The notes under the pieces: generated by a model
Seen by the model: the letters and a program-made list of their open reading frames with translations, nothing else
What the model was told of the DNA's origin: nothing
The model's database searches: none
Position numbers and translations under genes: made by a program
Shown: in pieces, positions 6,071 to 17,600 of the stretch
Position numbering within the stretch: the stretch's first letter is position 1
How the letters are laid out: the number at the start of each line of letters is the position of its first letter
DNA from: an uncultured Rhodobiaceae bacterium
GTDB lineage: Archaea; Thermoplasmatota; Poseidoniia; Poseidoniales; Poseidoniaceae
Reading direction: 5' to 3'
Assembly (NCBI GenBank): GCA_937911445.1
Contig: CALDQY010000023.1
Location: 1 to 20,273, forward strand
DNA length: 20,273 bases

Positions 6071-8665
6071 TCACTGAACGCGGGTCCAAGAACCATCAGG
6101 ACCAACATTCCAGTATTGCAATTCTGTGCTTGCATCAACGTACCATCCAGTTTCGCCCTGCTGTGTGCCTGGAGCCGCTTGCATAACACCAACTTGACCT
6201 GCTTTTGTCGCTAATTCTTGGCGTAATGCCTCTTCAAGTGCAGGTTGGGAATTCGATGATTCAACGGTTTCTGTTACCTCTTCAGTATCCACATCCATCT
6301 CAACAGAATCGTTTGAGTCTCCAACAAGAAGTTCTTCATCATACTCGGAAACTTCGTAGAATTCTTCCTCATCCCACTCCTCGTCTTTTGCATTCCCACG
6401 ACGAATGAGAACGACAAGAACGACGAAAATGAGTAGTAACAGAGCGATGATGAGCGAAACGGCTGTGTTGGTTGAACCGAGTGTACCACCGAGGAGAACG
6501 GATTCAACATCGTAGAATTGTTGTGAAATCAGGCCATTCCATGTGACAGTGCACGAACGGTCAGAGCCTGCTTCCTCAAGTTCAATTTCCCAGGTGTCCG
6601 ACTTGACGTGTGTTGCTTTTCCAGACGTACAGGACAGTGATGTTTGTTCTGGATTGACTTCAACACGATTTCCTTGCGAATCTTCTGCCCAAACAGTGAT
6701 CAGTGTCACCTCACCTTGACTTCTCGTTTCGTTGCTCATACCAGTTATGACTCGAACTGCTTGGCCCGGAACGATGGTGAGTGGAATGGAATGTTCTGCC
6801 TCTCCCTCTGAGAGTTCGAGTTCGTAGGTTCCACTCGTCAGTCCAGTAAGTTGCCAAAAGCCACGTCCACTCGAAGAAGCATCCAAAGCAACAAAATCGC
6901 CACCCATCAGTTCCACGTTTTCAGCAGGAGCTGTGTTACCATGAACGTCAACGAGTTCGACAAACAAATCAAATGGAACACCTGCTTGAATGGTCAATCC
7001 ATCATCACTGTCGGTGAGCAAAGAGGTGCCGATTCCAGGAACCACATTGATACGGACCGATGCGAAGACGCCATCTGCATTGGCACGTACTTCGTGTTCG
7101 CCAGTTTGGGTTGGGTACCACTTTCCATCAGCCATCCGAATTTCAAGAGTTCGATCCGCACCAGAAATTGTCCAGTTAACGGCCACATAGTCGATGCTAT
7201 TCCCGTAAGCATCGGTGAAGATTGGGTTGAAATCGAGGAAGGAATCTGCTGCAACTTCTGTTCCAGACTCCGGCAGTTGGATGAAGGCAAGACGACCTGC
7301 CTCGACGTAGTTCGACCAAGTGGATTGGAAGGTTGCACCTGAGGTAGGATCGATGTAATCGGCTGTAAAGCCAATGGTTTCCTTTTCTTTAGGCATGACT
7401 GAAACATACGATGAGAAGATGTCGGTACTCGCAAATGTGCCTTCAGTTTGTGAGATATTGGCATCGACTTGCCAAACATTTCCAAACGAATCAATGGCTT
7501 CGTGTACCAGAGCAAATTGTGTTCCGGCCGTGACGCTGGATAGACTCGCAACGAGGCGAGTAGCGTCTGCTGAGCCATGCATAACATCGACGTTCATGCT
7601 TGCTGGGACATCTGAGTCAACGACATGCAGAATAAATGTCCCCGCTTGACCGGGCGTCCAGTGCACTTCATTTCCAACTTGAGACAGGATGCCATTGCCA
7701 ACCGTCCAGTTTCCTATTGGAATGGGAACTGGAGAGGAATAGCCTTGTGAGTCTGTACGAACAGCATCGAGGCGATAGACTTCTCCGGAAACGTAAGTTT
7801 CTGCTTCAGGTGTAATCTGTATCTCAACGATTGATGCATCAGCAGGAACGACACGGATGGTACTGTTCCCCCAAACAGAGCCAGCACGCACGGACAGATT
7901 CCAGATTCCAGGTGCTGAAGCGTAATAGTAACCAACCGGTGTAATCGTTCCATTCTCGACCGTCCAGATCTTGTTTCCTGCAAGCGTGTTGTTCATTTTT
8001 TGACCAAAGGAATCGAGCAAATCAGGATAGAGTTGCATTCCTTCACCACTTCGCAACACCAAATCAGTTGGGAACGAGAACTCATATGGATCACCAGCGA
8101 TCGCCTCCATCGTTACGCGCTGTTCCAACTGATCGTATCGTGCAACTACTTCGTACAGGCCCAGCGATGGAGGCGTCCAAGACGGTTCTCCTTGGCCAAC
8201 GTAAAGGCCATCAACTGTCCAAACAACATCCTGTCCCGGGCGCGGGTTGTCATGCGAATCGATGAGATTCGCTTGCAGTGTGAACGGGAATTTCGCCCGT
8301 GGATGAGCAGACGTATTGATCTCAATGGATTGACCAAAGCCTGCTTGGACAGTAACGACAACCGTGTCATTGAACCCTGCATGCTCAGCACGGATGGTCA
8401 CCTGACCGGCTGACCAAGGGAAGAACAAACCGCTATCTTCGATGGTTCCATTCGTTGCAGACCACGTAATTTCACCATCAACAACGTTGTTGAGAGCGTC
8501 GTACAAGGTCGCTTCCATTTGTAAGACACCATCGGATGAAATGACTGTTGATGGGGTTGAAATCACAATCTGTGCCGGAGGTCCTGCCGCTGTAGCGGGG
8601 AAGGTGACGACAACCGAAACAAGCATGAGGCTACACAAGAAAAGTGCAGTCCGTCGCTTGTTCAT
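6071..8665 (-). CDS. Surface protein of Ig-like repeats with C-terminal anchor and Trp-rich tail
   Basis: The 864-residue product starts MNKRRTALFLCSLMLVSVVVTFPATAAG, a textbook secretion signal ending near residue 27. Residues 31-720 hold about eight consecutive beta-sandwich modules of 80-95 residues. Each has the Ig-like (BIG_2/invasin-like) pattern of a strand rich in T/V, a turn with DxxGN (for example DSHDNP, DSFGQ, DSFGN, DAYGNS, DVHGNT, DSQGNR), a W-containing strand and a closing V-x-V strand. A single membrane helix (about 733-755) is followed by RR, an acidic cytoplasmic stretch (DEEWDEEEFYEV), a linker, and the C-terminal motif GWYVDASTELQYW with a later DGSW. An ATG 30 bases inside the longest frame is chosen because the signal peptide then begins directly. 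The gene starts eight bases after the giant-protein gene and probably shares its transcript. Role: adhesion or envelope structure, by inference. Confidence 0.85.
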   Translation of the reverse strand: MNKRRTALFLCSLMLVSVVVTFPATAAGPPAQIVISTPSTVISSDGVLQMEATLYDALNNVVDGEITWSATNGTIEDSGLFFPWSAGQVTIRAEHAGFNDTVVVTVQAGFGQSIEINTSAHPRAKFPFTLQANLIDSHDNPRPGQDVVWTVDGLYVGQGEPSWTPPSLGLYEVVARYDQLEQRVTMEAIAGDPYEFSFPTDLVLRSGEGMQLYPDLLDSFGQKMNNTLAGNKIWTVENGTITPVGYYYASAPGIWNLSVRAGSVWGNSTIRVVPADASIVEIQITPEAETYVSGEVYRLDAVRTDSQGYSSPVPIPIGNWTVGNGILSQVGNEVHWTPGQAGTFILHVVDSDVPASMNVDVMHGSADATRLVASLSSVTAGTQFALVHEAIDSFGNVWQVDANISQTEGTFASTDIFSSYVSVMPKEKETIGFTADYIDPTSGATFQSTWSNYVEAGRLAFIQLPESGTEVAADSFLDFNPIFTDAYGNSIDYVAVNWTISGADRTLEIRMADGKWYPTQTGEHEVRANADGVFASVRINVVPGIGTSLLTDSDDGLTIQAGVPFDLFVELVDVHGNTAPAENVELMGGDFVALDASSSGRGFWQLTGLTSGTYELELSEGEAEHSIPLTIVPGQAVRVITGMSNETRSQGEVTLITVWAEDSQGNRVEVNPEQTSLSCTSGKATHVKSDTWEIELEEAGSDRSCTVTWNGLISQQFYDVESVLLGGTLGSTNTAVSLIIALLLLIFVVLVVLIRRGNAKDEEWDEEEFYEVSEYDEELLVGDSNDSVEMDVDTEEVTETVESSNSQPALEEALRQELATKAGQVGVMQAAPGTQQGETGWYVDASTELQYWNVGPDGSWTRVQ
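6506..8575 (-). repeat. Eight Ig-like modules of the 864-residue protein
   Basis: This region encodes residues 31-720. Module boundaries are approximate, at residues 31, 108, 191, 277, 365, 456, 543 and 634. Similarity between modules is at the level of fold pattern (DxxGN turn, central W) rather than near-identity, so they are old duplications rather than recent copies. Confidence 0.7.
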
Positions 8666-8673
8666 GCGATCAC

Positions 8674-11600
8674 CTAATCCTGCCACTCGACCCAATCACT
8701 CTGTCCTGGCTCTCGATAGTACCATGTTTCGTCTTCGCTTTGAGCCCACTCGGTACCATCATCATCGGTTCGATGGTCAACCATCCAACTGGTATCTTCC
8801 TTTTCTTCCTCTTCCTGAGGAGGAGGTCCCGACGGACCCGTGCCCGGAGCTGGCCCACTTGGTCCCGGAGCAGGACCCGATGGACCACGTGCTGAGCGTG
8901 GTTCATCATCCTCATCACCCTCATCGTAATCGTCATCCCAATCATCGTCTCCTCGACCTGAGCGCATTGCCATAACAAGTAGAGCAAGAACGACGGCAAC
9001 AATGAGTCCAACCAACACTGCTCCAATGTAGTACAACGTACCACCTGCAGCAAAGAATCCTCCAAATGTGCCAGTAACCTCAATGTCGAAGTTTTCGCTG
9101 ACTTGGCCTGCAGATACCGTAATGGTTTGAGGACCACTGTCCAAGGTTGTCACCTTCCATGTGCCTTGACCGGTGCTCTCGACTGTTCCACGTCCAGTAG
9201 CATCGACACGCGCACTGCTCGGAACTGGAATTGGGTTGGCAAATCGATCAAAGGCTTGGACGGTTACATCGATTGAAGCCTGTTGTTCAACCGTGGTCGC
9301 GGACAACTCAACTTCAATGAAATCAACAATCATCTGAGGTGAAATCTTTAGGTTGAATGTGTTCGAAACCGTCGGTGTTGAATATTCCATGACATGGTCG
9401 CCAGCAGCAGATGCTTGGTACGTGTAGGTTCCTGACGCAATACCAGGGATTACGCGGTCCGACAAGGAACCATCCTCTACCCACTCAACATCCTGCGGGA
9501 AAGTGTTTCCATCGCTGTCTGTACCTGTAATGCTGATATCAATCGATTCGCCTGCATCTTCATCAAACGTGTTGAGCGCATGATCGAGTGATACGGCAAT
9601 ACCGTGGTACACAGAAATGTCAACAGAACGAGTGTAGTTGAAGCCATCTGCATTCTCAACGTAAGCAAGCAATCGGTAGTTACCGACTGTCGTTGCTTCC
9701 CACTGGTAGCCATCTGCGACAAAGTCCGTAGTGATGTCAGTGACAGTTCCAGCATCTGTATCCTCAAACAGCCACGTTAGAACATCAACATTGAGCGGGT
9801 TCAAATCACCGTCACTGAGAGCGACTGAGAAGTCAATGGAGTGATCCGCACTGATGTTGTACACTGTTCCAGTGTCACCATTGGAAGCAATGGTGTTCAT
9901 GGTGAAGACTTGGATGATACCTTCTGAGACCTCGACGTTCACAATCTCGCTAAACAGTTGGCCGTTGTACGTGTATTCTGCACGTACGACATAAGCAGTT
10001 GACGAGGCTAGGACCGGCATGAATTCGGTCTCATCGGACAATGTGTACAACAACACAGATTGTTCGCTCCAATCTGGATGAGCGACGGTCCAGTTGACAT
10101 CGATGGTCCAGCGGTTGCCTTTCGCATCGCTCGCCTTGGCCTTGACTACGAGTGTTTCATCAGCTGTTATGCTGAAGGTTTGGTCGTCAGCATCGTTTGA
10201 ATCAATGATCAGGACCATGTCAACCATGACACCCTTGGAGACGTTGATGGTAACCGATGCAAACGTTGTCTCATATTGTGCGGAAATGACTCGAGCACCG
10301 AGACCGTTTGGAATCCACTGGACTGGATGATCAAGCGTGATGTTCAACGCACCATCATCAATCGACGTCCAATTTGCAAGCGGTAGGCTCACAGGCAATC
10401 GATTGCCCTGAACGTCGATTCTTGTCGTGTTAAGGAAGACGACCTCGTCAGCCGTAATGTCCCATATGGATGGGACAATTTCCAACGATGCCATCTGACC
10501 GTGTCCTGTCTGGATGGTGATCGAGTCCGACAGTCCGATTGCAGACGTGACAGAGAGTTGCCACGTACCAACGGTGTTGGCAAAATACATGCTCGTCGCT
10601 TCGCTGTAGAATCCATCGTTGACGGAATACGAGAGGGCACCTGCCTCGGTGAGCGGGATGACGTTTTCGAACTGGTCATACAGCGTTGTTGTGATTTCAC
10701 ATTCAGTACCAGCAGGCACAACGCCTGTGCAACCTGTGAGTTCAATGGTCGTTGGTGCACCCAACTCAACAAGGACATTGACAACAATCGAGGTTGTCTG
10801 CCACGTGACTGTGACCGTTTGTCCACCAACAGCGTAAGGCTGGAAGATATCGCCGAATGTACCGCCCATGGTACCGTTGCTTGGTGTGAATGTAATGCTC
10901 TGACCTGGTACAGCGTTGCCGTGTTGATCAACAACGTTTGCTGTCAATTCAAGCGTTTCATCCGCAGTGATTGTAGCCGTAAGCGGTGTGACAACTAGGT
11001 CGATTGGAGCACCCGGTGTGACGGTCACTGTCTCGTCTTCACAAATAACTCCGAAACACGCGGTAATCGTATGGGTACCTGTCGCTGTTGGTGTGAACAA
11101 TCCAGTCGAGTCGATGCTACCGCTGCTTGCAGACCAAACAACAGGAACGCTCGCAACCAGAGAGTTGTAGTCAAAGGTCGAAGCACTGAACTGAACCGTT
11201 GAATCAGCATCCGTTGACGTTGCCGTCGGTGAGATACTGATGGAATCAATATCTGTGTAGTTCATCAGCAGCAGTGGACGCTTTGAGGAAGTTTCGTCGC
11301 TATTGTCAGCAAAGCCTGCTTCCATCCATCCTTGGGTTGGCGTTCCAATGATGACCCAACTGTGAACACCATCAATGTACATCATTCGATGGCCAAGATC
11401 AAAGAAAATGATGGAATCAATGGCTTGTGCATTGCTCATGAAGATCGTATCGATTGGGGTTGCATCGTAATCAACACCAGCTTGCATTCCAGCTGCTGCC
11501 CACAAAGCGGTTCCAGTTCCGTTCCACGTTGCCGTTGTTTCAGACCAACCAGTGGTGATAACACGATGCACGGTGAAGGTCATACCAGTTGCACCTGCGC

Positions 11601-14600
11601 CGAAAATCAAATCTTCAAGATACATCCCAAGGCTGACCGAGTGAACATTCATGCTAGGGTTGAAAGGGATTTGACCGAAATCAGCACTCAACAACAAGCG
11701 GTATTCGTCTTGAGCAGCATCGATGCCAACCACGTTGAGGCCTCCATCGAGGTTTGTATTGATCAGACCACTGGAGATTGAGACATCTTGGACATTGGTG
11801 TGTGCAAGTTCTTCAATCTCGTTCCCAGTCTGGAACTCATAGGTCCACGTGTGGTCGTTGTTGTCCATGGTTTGTGGATCACCAACTCCAACAACCCATC
11901 GTGAGGACGCTGGTCCTGGAATCGATCCATTGACCGCTTGTACCCACCACTCGAAGGTGGAACCAGCTGCGACTGTGTCGGCAAAGGTGAAACTTGTTCC
12001 AGTAATCTGGCTTGAGGTTGCAGATTTGAAAGTGTACTGGCCTGATTCGTTACGGATTGTGACAATGTAGCCCGTGGCTCCAGAAACAGTGTTCCAGTTG
12101 AGAACTGGTTTGTCCAGCGAATCTAGGAGGTTGTTGGTCGTATCGTACAGCACAGCACCATCAAGCGGTGAAAGCAAGACTGGTTGTGCAGGTGGAACAA
12201 CACCAGCAACGTTGTCGACATAGTCGATTCGGAGCGTTGGACGCAGAGATTCTGTTGCGTATTCACCAGAGGCAAACGTGTGCAGACTGCTTCCTGAACC
12301 AACTGCTTTGAGTTGGATGGTCATGGTTTGGTTACCATTTGCAATGTTTGATTGTGCAAGCGAGGTAATGTCCCACTCTAGCCATCCAGATGGAGGTGTA
12401 ACAGAAAGTGTCGACCGTGTGATTTCTGCAGCACTGCATGAAGGCGGTTGAAGTGCAGTTACACTCGATTCCGTGAAGGTCGAACAAGCGTGAGCACTCA
12501 CAGTCAGTGGAGAAACACCAGCGACTTGAGTTCGATACAATCGAAGCATGGTCGAAGTCGGTGTCATTGCACTTGGCCATGGCATCTGCGAGAGATCAAA
12601 TTCGATGAAGATCTCATGGTCGCCGGATGAGCTCGCACCCAACTTGAGCGTTGTACTACCCCCGTAGTTTGTGTTCAATGCAGAAGAAACGGTGTGCGTA
12701 TCCGGAGCTGCTGGTAACAGTCCTGTGTCGGAGAAGATGGAACCGCTTGAGAGGTTGACGGTGTGATTGCCTGCACCATCATCGTAGCCTTGATCGTCTG
12801 GAACTCGGTATGTGTTGACTTGCGACCACTCACCTTGCCGGTAATATTCCTCTTGGATGATTTCTTGGAAGGAAAACACGCGCCAATAAACCCAACTATC
12901 TGCTGAAGTAAGGTTTGCGAGAGTGATTGTGGAGTTTGTTGGATCCCAAGTGACATTTCCATCGGTGTATCCAAGAGCTGTGGTAACGGTTCCGCAATTG
13001 AGGTCGTAAATCATCCGAGCATCTGAAGCGAAGCAGATGTAGAAGCCAGTTTCATTGTTTGATGGAGGCGTCCATGACAGGTTCACATGGTCGGCGCCAG
13101 ACGGTCTTGGGGAAGAGTAGTTCCAAACGGTTGTTGCATCAACTGGCAGAAGACCAGTTGGGCTAGGATCAACGTATGCATTGGTCATCCGGTACGTGAT
13201 GTTCAGTGAAGGACGTAGCGCTGTACTCGCCTCATTGCTTGAGTAGAAGTCCAGTCGGCCGTCAACATTGCTGTAGTTTTCCTCGGCTTGAATAAGGAAG
13301 TCAAGCGTTGTCAAACCACTCGCAACTGCTTGTTGAAGGATTTGTGTAATGTCCCCGCGATGTGTTTCATTCGATGAGTCGATTAAGCTGGCTCCGCCCT
13401 GTGGGATATCCGTGTCGGATGAATGGTATGCACCAGGTGAATTCCACTGCGTTGAATTGGTCGCATTGTTCCAGTTCGCATCACCATCAAAGGCGGTGTT
13501 AAGTACAGACCCACTCCACCAAACTTCGCCGTAACTGCTCGACTTCGTATTCAACGTGAAGAAGGCACTCATGATTTCGTAGGTTCCGTTAATTGGCAAC
13601 TTTGTCAAATCAACTGAAACGATGGTGGATGAACGTTGAGATGTACCGGAACTGTATCCTGAGCGACCGACACTGAAGGTGTCGGAATTGTAGAGATTTG
13701 CATTTGCTGCTGCAGAATCGAGTGTTGTATCCGTCACGAATCCTGATGGTTCATTGAGACTTGGTAAGAATCCCCCTTCGGAGACGTTGATGTAACCCCA
13801 CGTACTGTTGATTTCGTTTCCAATATCGTGTGGAATATGGAAGACGGAGCTGGTCGACCTTGGACCAAGCATCTCATCGTTGACAGGTTGAACGAACCAT
13901 CGAATGCTTTGGTTGGTCGCAAGGTCATTTGCTGGTTGGAATGAAAGGCTCTGCAAGTCGAACATGGCTGTATCGGTTCGAGAATCATAAATTGAGAATC
14001 CTTCCATGATATCGGTTGGATCGTTCTGAATGAAGACCTTCCAATCGTCGATGTTGGCGGCGTTGGAGTGTGTCCACGTCATGACAGGGCGAGTCGAAGG
14101 TTCAGGAACGTGCGTGCTCAAATCCCAAGCCATGTCTCCATCGATTGGAAGTGCATTGCTGGCAGCAACAGTCGGAATCGAGGCAGTACCGTCGGTCCAC
14201 GTTAGATTGAGCCAAGGCCGTTGATTGGACGCTCCTTCCGTACTCGTAAAGGTAATCAAAGCGTCAGATGCGTCACTGGTCATCAGGGCGATGGAAAGGT
14301 AGGAGTCGCCGTTGGCGAGTGCAGCTTGCACAAGCTCGGTGACATCCCAATCCATCCAGTCTGCCGATGCAGATGAACTGAGATCGCTTAGTGAACCGAC
14401 GTCGGTTCCAATGCCCCGGGCACCGTCGACGGACCAGTTGTTGGTACCGTCATAGGTCGAATTGTTGAGGGCAGTGGTCCATGTTTGAAGAACAGGGCGA
14501 ACTGCAACTTGCACGTTTGTATCGGAACCAGACTGGGCCCACATGGTAAGTTCAGCGTTGGTCACACGTGCGTTGTTTGGTGTTGGCAACTGATTCAATG

Positions 14601-17600
14601 GAATCTTAAGAAGAGCAGAGGCATGATGTCCGCTTCCCAACTCACCGACCTTGAGTGAGCTTGAGGTTGAGTGATTTAGTTGACCTTCGATACCGTCTTC
14701 TGCAAGCCAGGTATCGATGAAGTGTGGAAGTTGCAACTGGGGCATGGCTTCATGGTGACGAATTTCAACTGCTGCGCTGGTCGATGAAAGGTTCCACGTT
14801 ACCAACGAAGGGAGATTGAAGTGGAAGGTTTCCGACCAATTTCCAAGTTGGTTGGTCGAAGAGATGGCACGGACGCGCCAGTACCACGTCTTCCCATCAT
14901 CGAGATCTGATGTTGGCGTAAACGAATTGTTGGTGAGGTCGAAACCTGAATTTGACCATGACGTTTCAATGCTCATGTCACTGCTATCGAAGGTGTTGAC
15001 TGTATCCATTTGCACAGCGTAACCACTGACTCCGACACCAGAAGAGTGTGTCCAATTCATGAGAGGTCGATACATCGGTTCGGGGTTGATTCCATCAGCA
15101 ACACTCCAACTCCCATTCAATGGATGGACTGGAACAGGTTCGATTGGAATCGCATTTGAGCCGGGCACGTACACAAAGGAGAGTTCTGGACGCTTGGCAT
15201 CAACGGCCGCTCCAGTGTGGAACAGAACGTCGCGGATTTGACCACTACCTGCTCCAATGATTCCGAGGATGAAATCTGCAGAGTGGTTGTTACGCATAGC
15301 ATTCTGAACGGCCAATGTGACGTTCCAATTTGCAGAGGAACTTGAGGTGAAACCTGTTCCGATGCTGACCGAATCGAGTAGCGAAGAACGTTCGCTTCCT
15401 TTCGCACCGACCGAGTTCCATGTGTTCGTTCCGTCGTATGTTGCCCACGTTGCCCCATCCTCGGTCCATCCGTGTTGTGTGTTTTCCCAAGCCCCTACAA
15501 CAGGTGTTCCGAACGGGAAATCGCTGAGATAGAGTTCAAGATTTGCAGATTCAACAGCGTAACCTGACGGTAGGAAAGTCGAGGAAAGATCGCAACCAAA
15601 TAGAACAGTTGTTTCTGATGGAATGGTATTGTAGGAAACTTGCAATTCGGTCTCAGAACCGTAATTTGAACTCGGCATACCCGAATCGATGTACGTATCT
15701 GCACACGCTGGGTGGAGGCCATCGGAACTAGCGTTTCCTTGCTTCAGCCTGAATTCGTATCGATCACCACCAAGCCATGTTGAATTCATGGCACTGATGA
15801 GGAACGAAGAGTAGGACCACTCTCCATGACGGTTGTCGGAATCAACGTGAAGCATACGCCAGTTGTACATGTGTCCTGCTTCAAGACTGTCAAAGCCTGT
15901 GAAACTCACTTCACCATCGCTTGGAGCGAAATCCGTATCCGTTCGTGTGTCGATTCGGGCGACTTGATCGTGGAACAAGGAGTCGGTTGAGAGTTCGAAA
16001 ATCATGTCATATGAGGATGATGTCGAGGAGGCCCACGTTAGCGTAGGTGTTGTGTTGCCGGTGAAGTTGTGGCCTGTTTGGTTCCACAAGGTTTCACCGT
16101 CCCACGGCGATGTGAGCGTAGGAGCGACCGTGACTGGAGACGACCAATCGTACTTGATGTATAGATGTGGCTTATCGCCTTCATTGACTGCATCTGAGGA
16201 GTGGAAGGTGACGGAATCAACGCCGTTGTTGGCCGAGTATGCCCCGTTTTGTGACCGAGCGGTTAGAGCGAAATCAAGCGAATCAGGACCACTGTTGTCG
16301 AGATACTGTTGAAGCATGCTCGTCAAATCAAAGGCAAAGTCATCACTGGTTTGCGAACCCATAACACCAGAATCTGTTGCGTAGCTGAGGTATTCACGAC
16401 CGCCATCGTCCCATAGTTGGCCGCTTGTTGGACGCCGCCATGTTGCATCACCCTCGGACCAAACGTCAACTGTGTCCATCTCGTGAAGAGCAAGTGTAGC
16501 CGCACCGCTGGATGTTGATCGAGTAAGGTTGAGTGAAGCCTCGACGATTGTCGCATTTGTGTGCAATCCCAGTCTGTCAAAGTTCACGCGGAAATGAGAG
16601 ATTGTTTCACGGGTGGATGTGACTTGTGTAACGAGCGTCGAGACGGTTCCGAAATTATCGTTCTTGTTGTCCTCATCGACGTACGTGTCCTCGATGAAAT
16701 CCACATCATCGGCAAGGTCGTTGATATCAACTGCAATCGAGGCAGTACCGTCGCTGTTCGCCTCAACATCGTGCGTTGGCAGGAGGAATGAGCCCTGTTC
16801 CCAAGCACCCAATGTGCCTGTGGAATCCATCGCACGCATTCTGTAATGCATGTATGTCCCATTGTCAAACGCGTCCGATGATGGAATGTCCAAAGCACCG
16901 GTTGTCCCTGAGACGGTGAAACTGGAAGCGTGCGCGTCTGTATTGTACAACCAGTTGTAGTTGTCTTGATCGCTCTTGAAGCCATCATCCATCGAGAGTT
17001 GGACCTCTGCAAGAATTCCTGAATAAGAATCCCAGGTCATGCTTGGAGTCAAATCAGCGGCGAGGTAGAAATCATTTGACATGAGAGGAGCACCGTCGTC
17101 AACAAAGTTTGGAGCGATGGTTCCACCTGATCCTGCTGTGGATGTCGAAGAATCTACTCGAAGGCTTGGTCGGTCAGCGACATTGAGCGTTTCGTTCATG
17201 GCACAATCGTATTGTGAACCAAGAGCGGATACGAGAATTTCAAGTGCTGAGGCACTTGATGCAACTGCACTTTGAGCGAGAGCAGTGACGTTGAGTTGGA
17301 CGTTTGAGGACCCACCGGTAGGGCCGAGCGGTGAAGTGACAATGGGCGGCTCCCAGTCCGAGCGGTCCGTGCCATCATCAGCACCTGGTTCACCCCACAT
17401 CAGGATTCCATCGCGTGAATTCCACGTTGCATTTTCATCCCAAGTGAGACTGGTTGATGCGGGATAAACCGCAAGACCGTTTGTTGCTCCACTGTTCGAA
17501 CAAACGAGATCTAAGCGAGCGGAATGGATGGTGTCGGTCGAAGCAAAGTTGAGCGGGAATGAGAGGAGAAGTCGCGCATCACTCGTCCCAGATACGCCTA

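Noticed and set aside
6057..6089. TTG-initiated 11-residue extension of the GH1 fusion protein
   Set aside because: It would overlap the upstream gene by 19 bases and adds no family sequence. An ATG lies at 6056.
8442..8975. 177-codon plus-strand frame across the junction of the two surface-protein genes
   Set aside because: It runs antisense to a signal peptide, an intergenic gap and an acidic tail. Its His/Pro-rich sequence is what the reverse complement of Asp/Trp/Gly codons would give.
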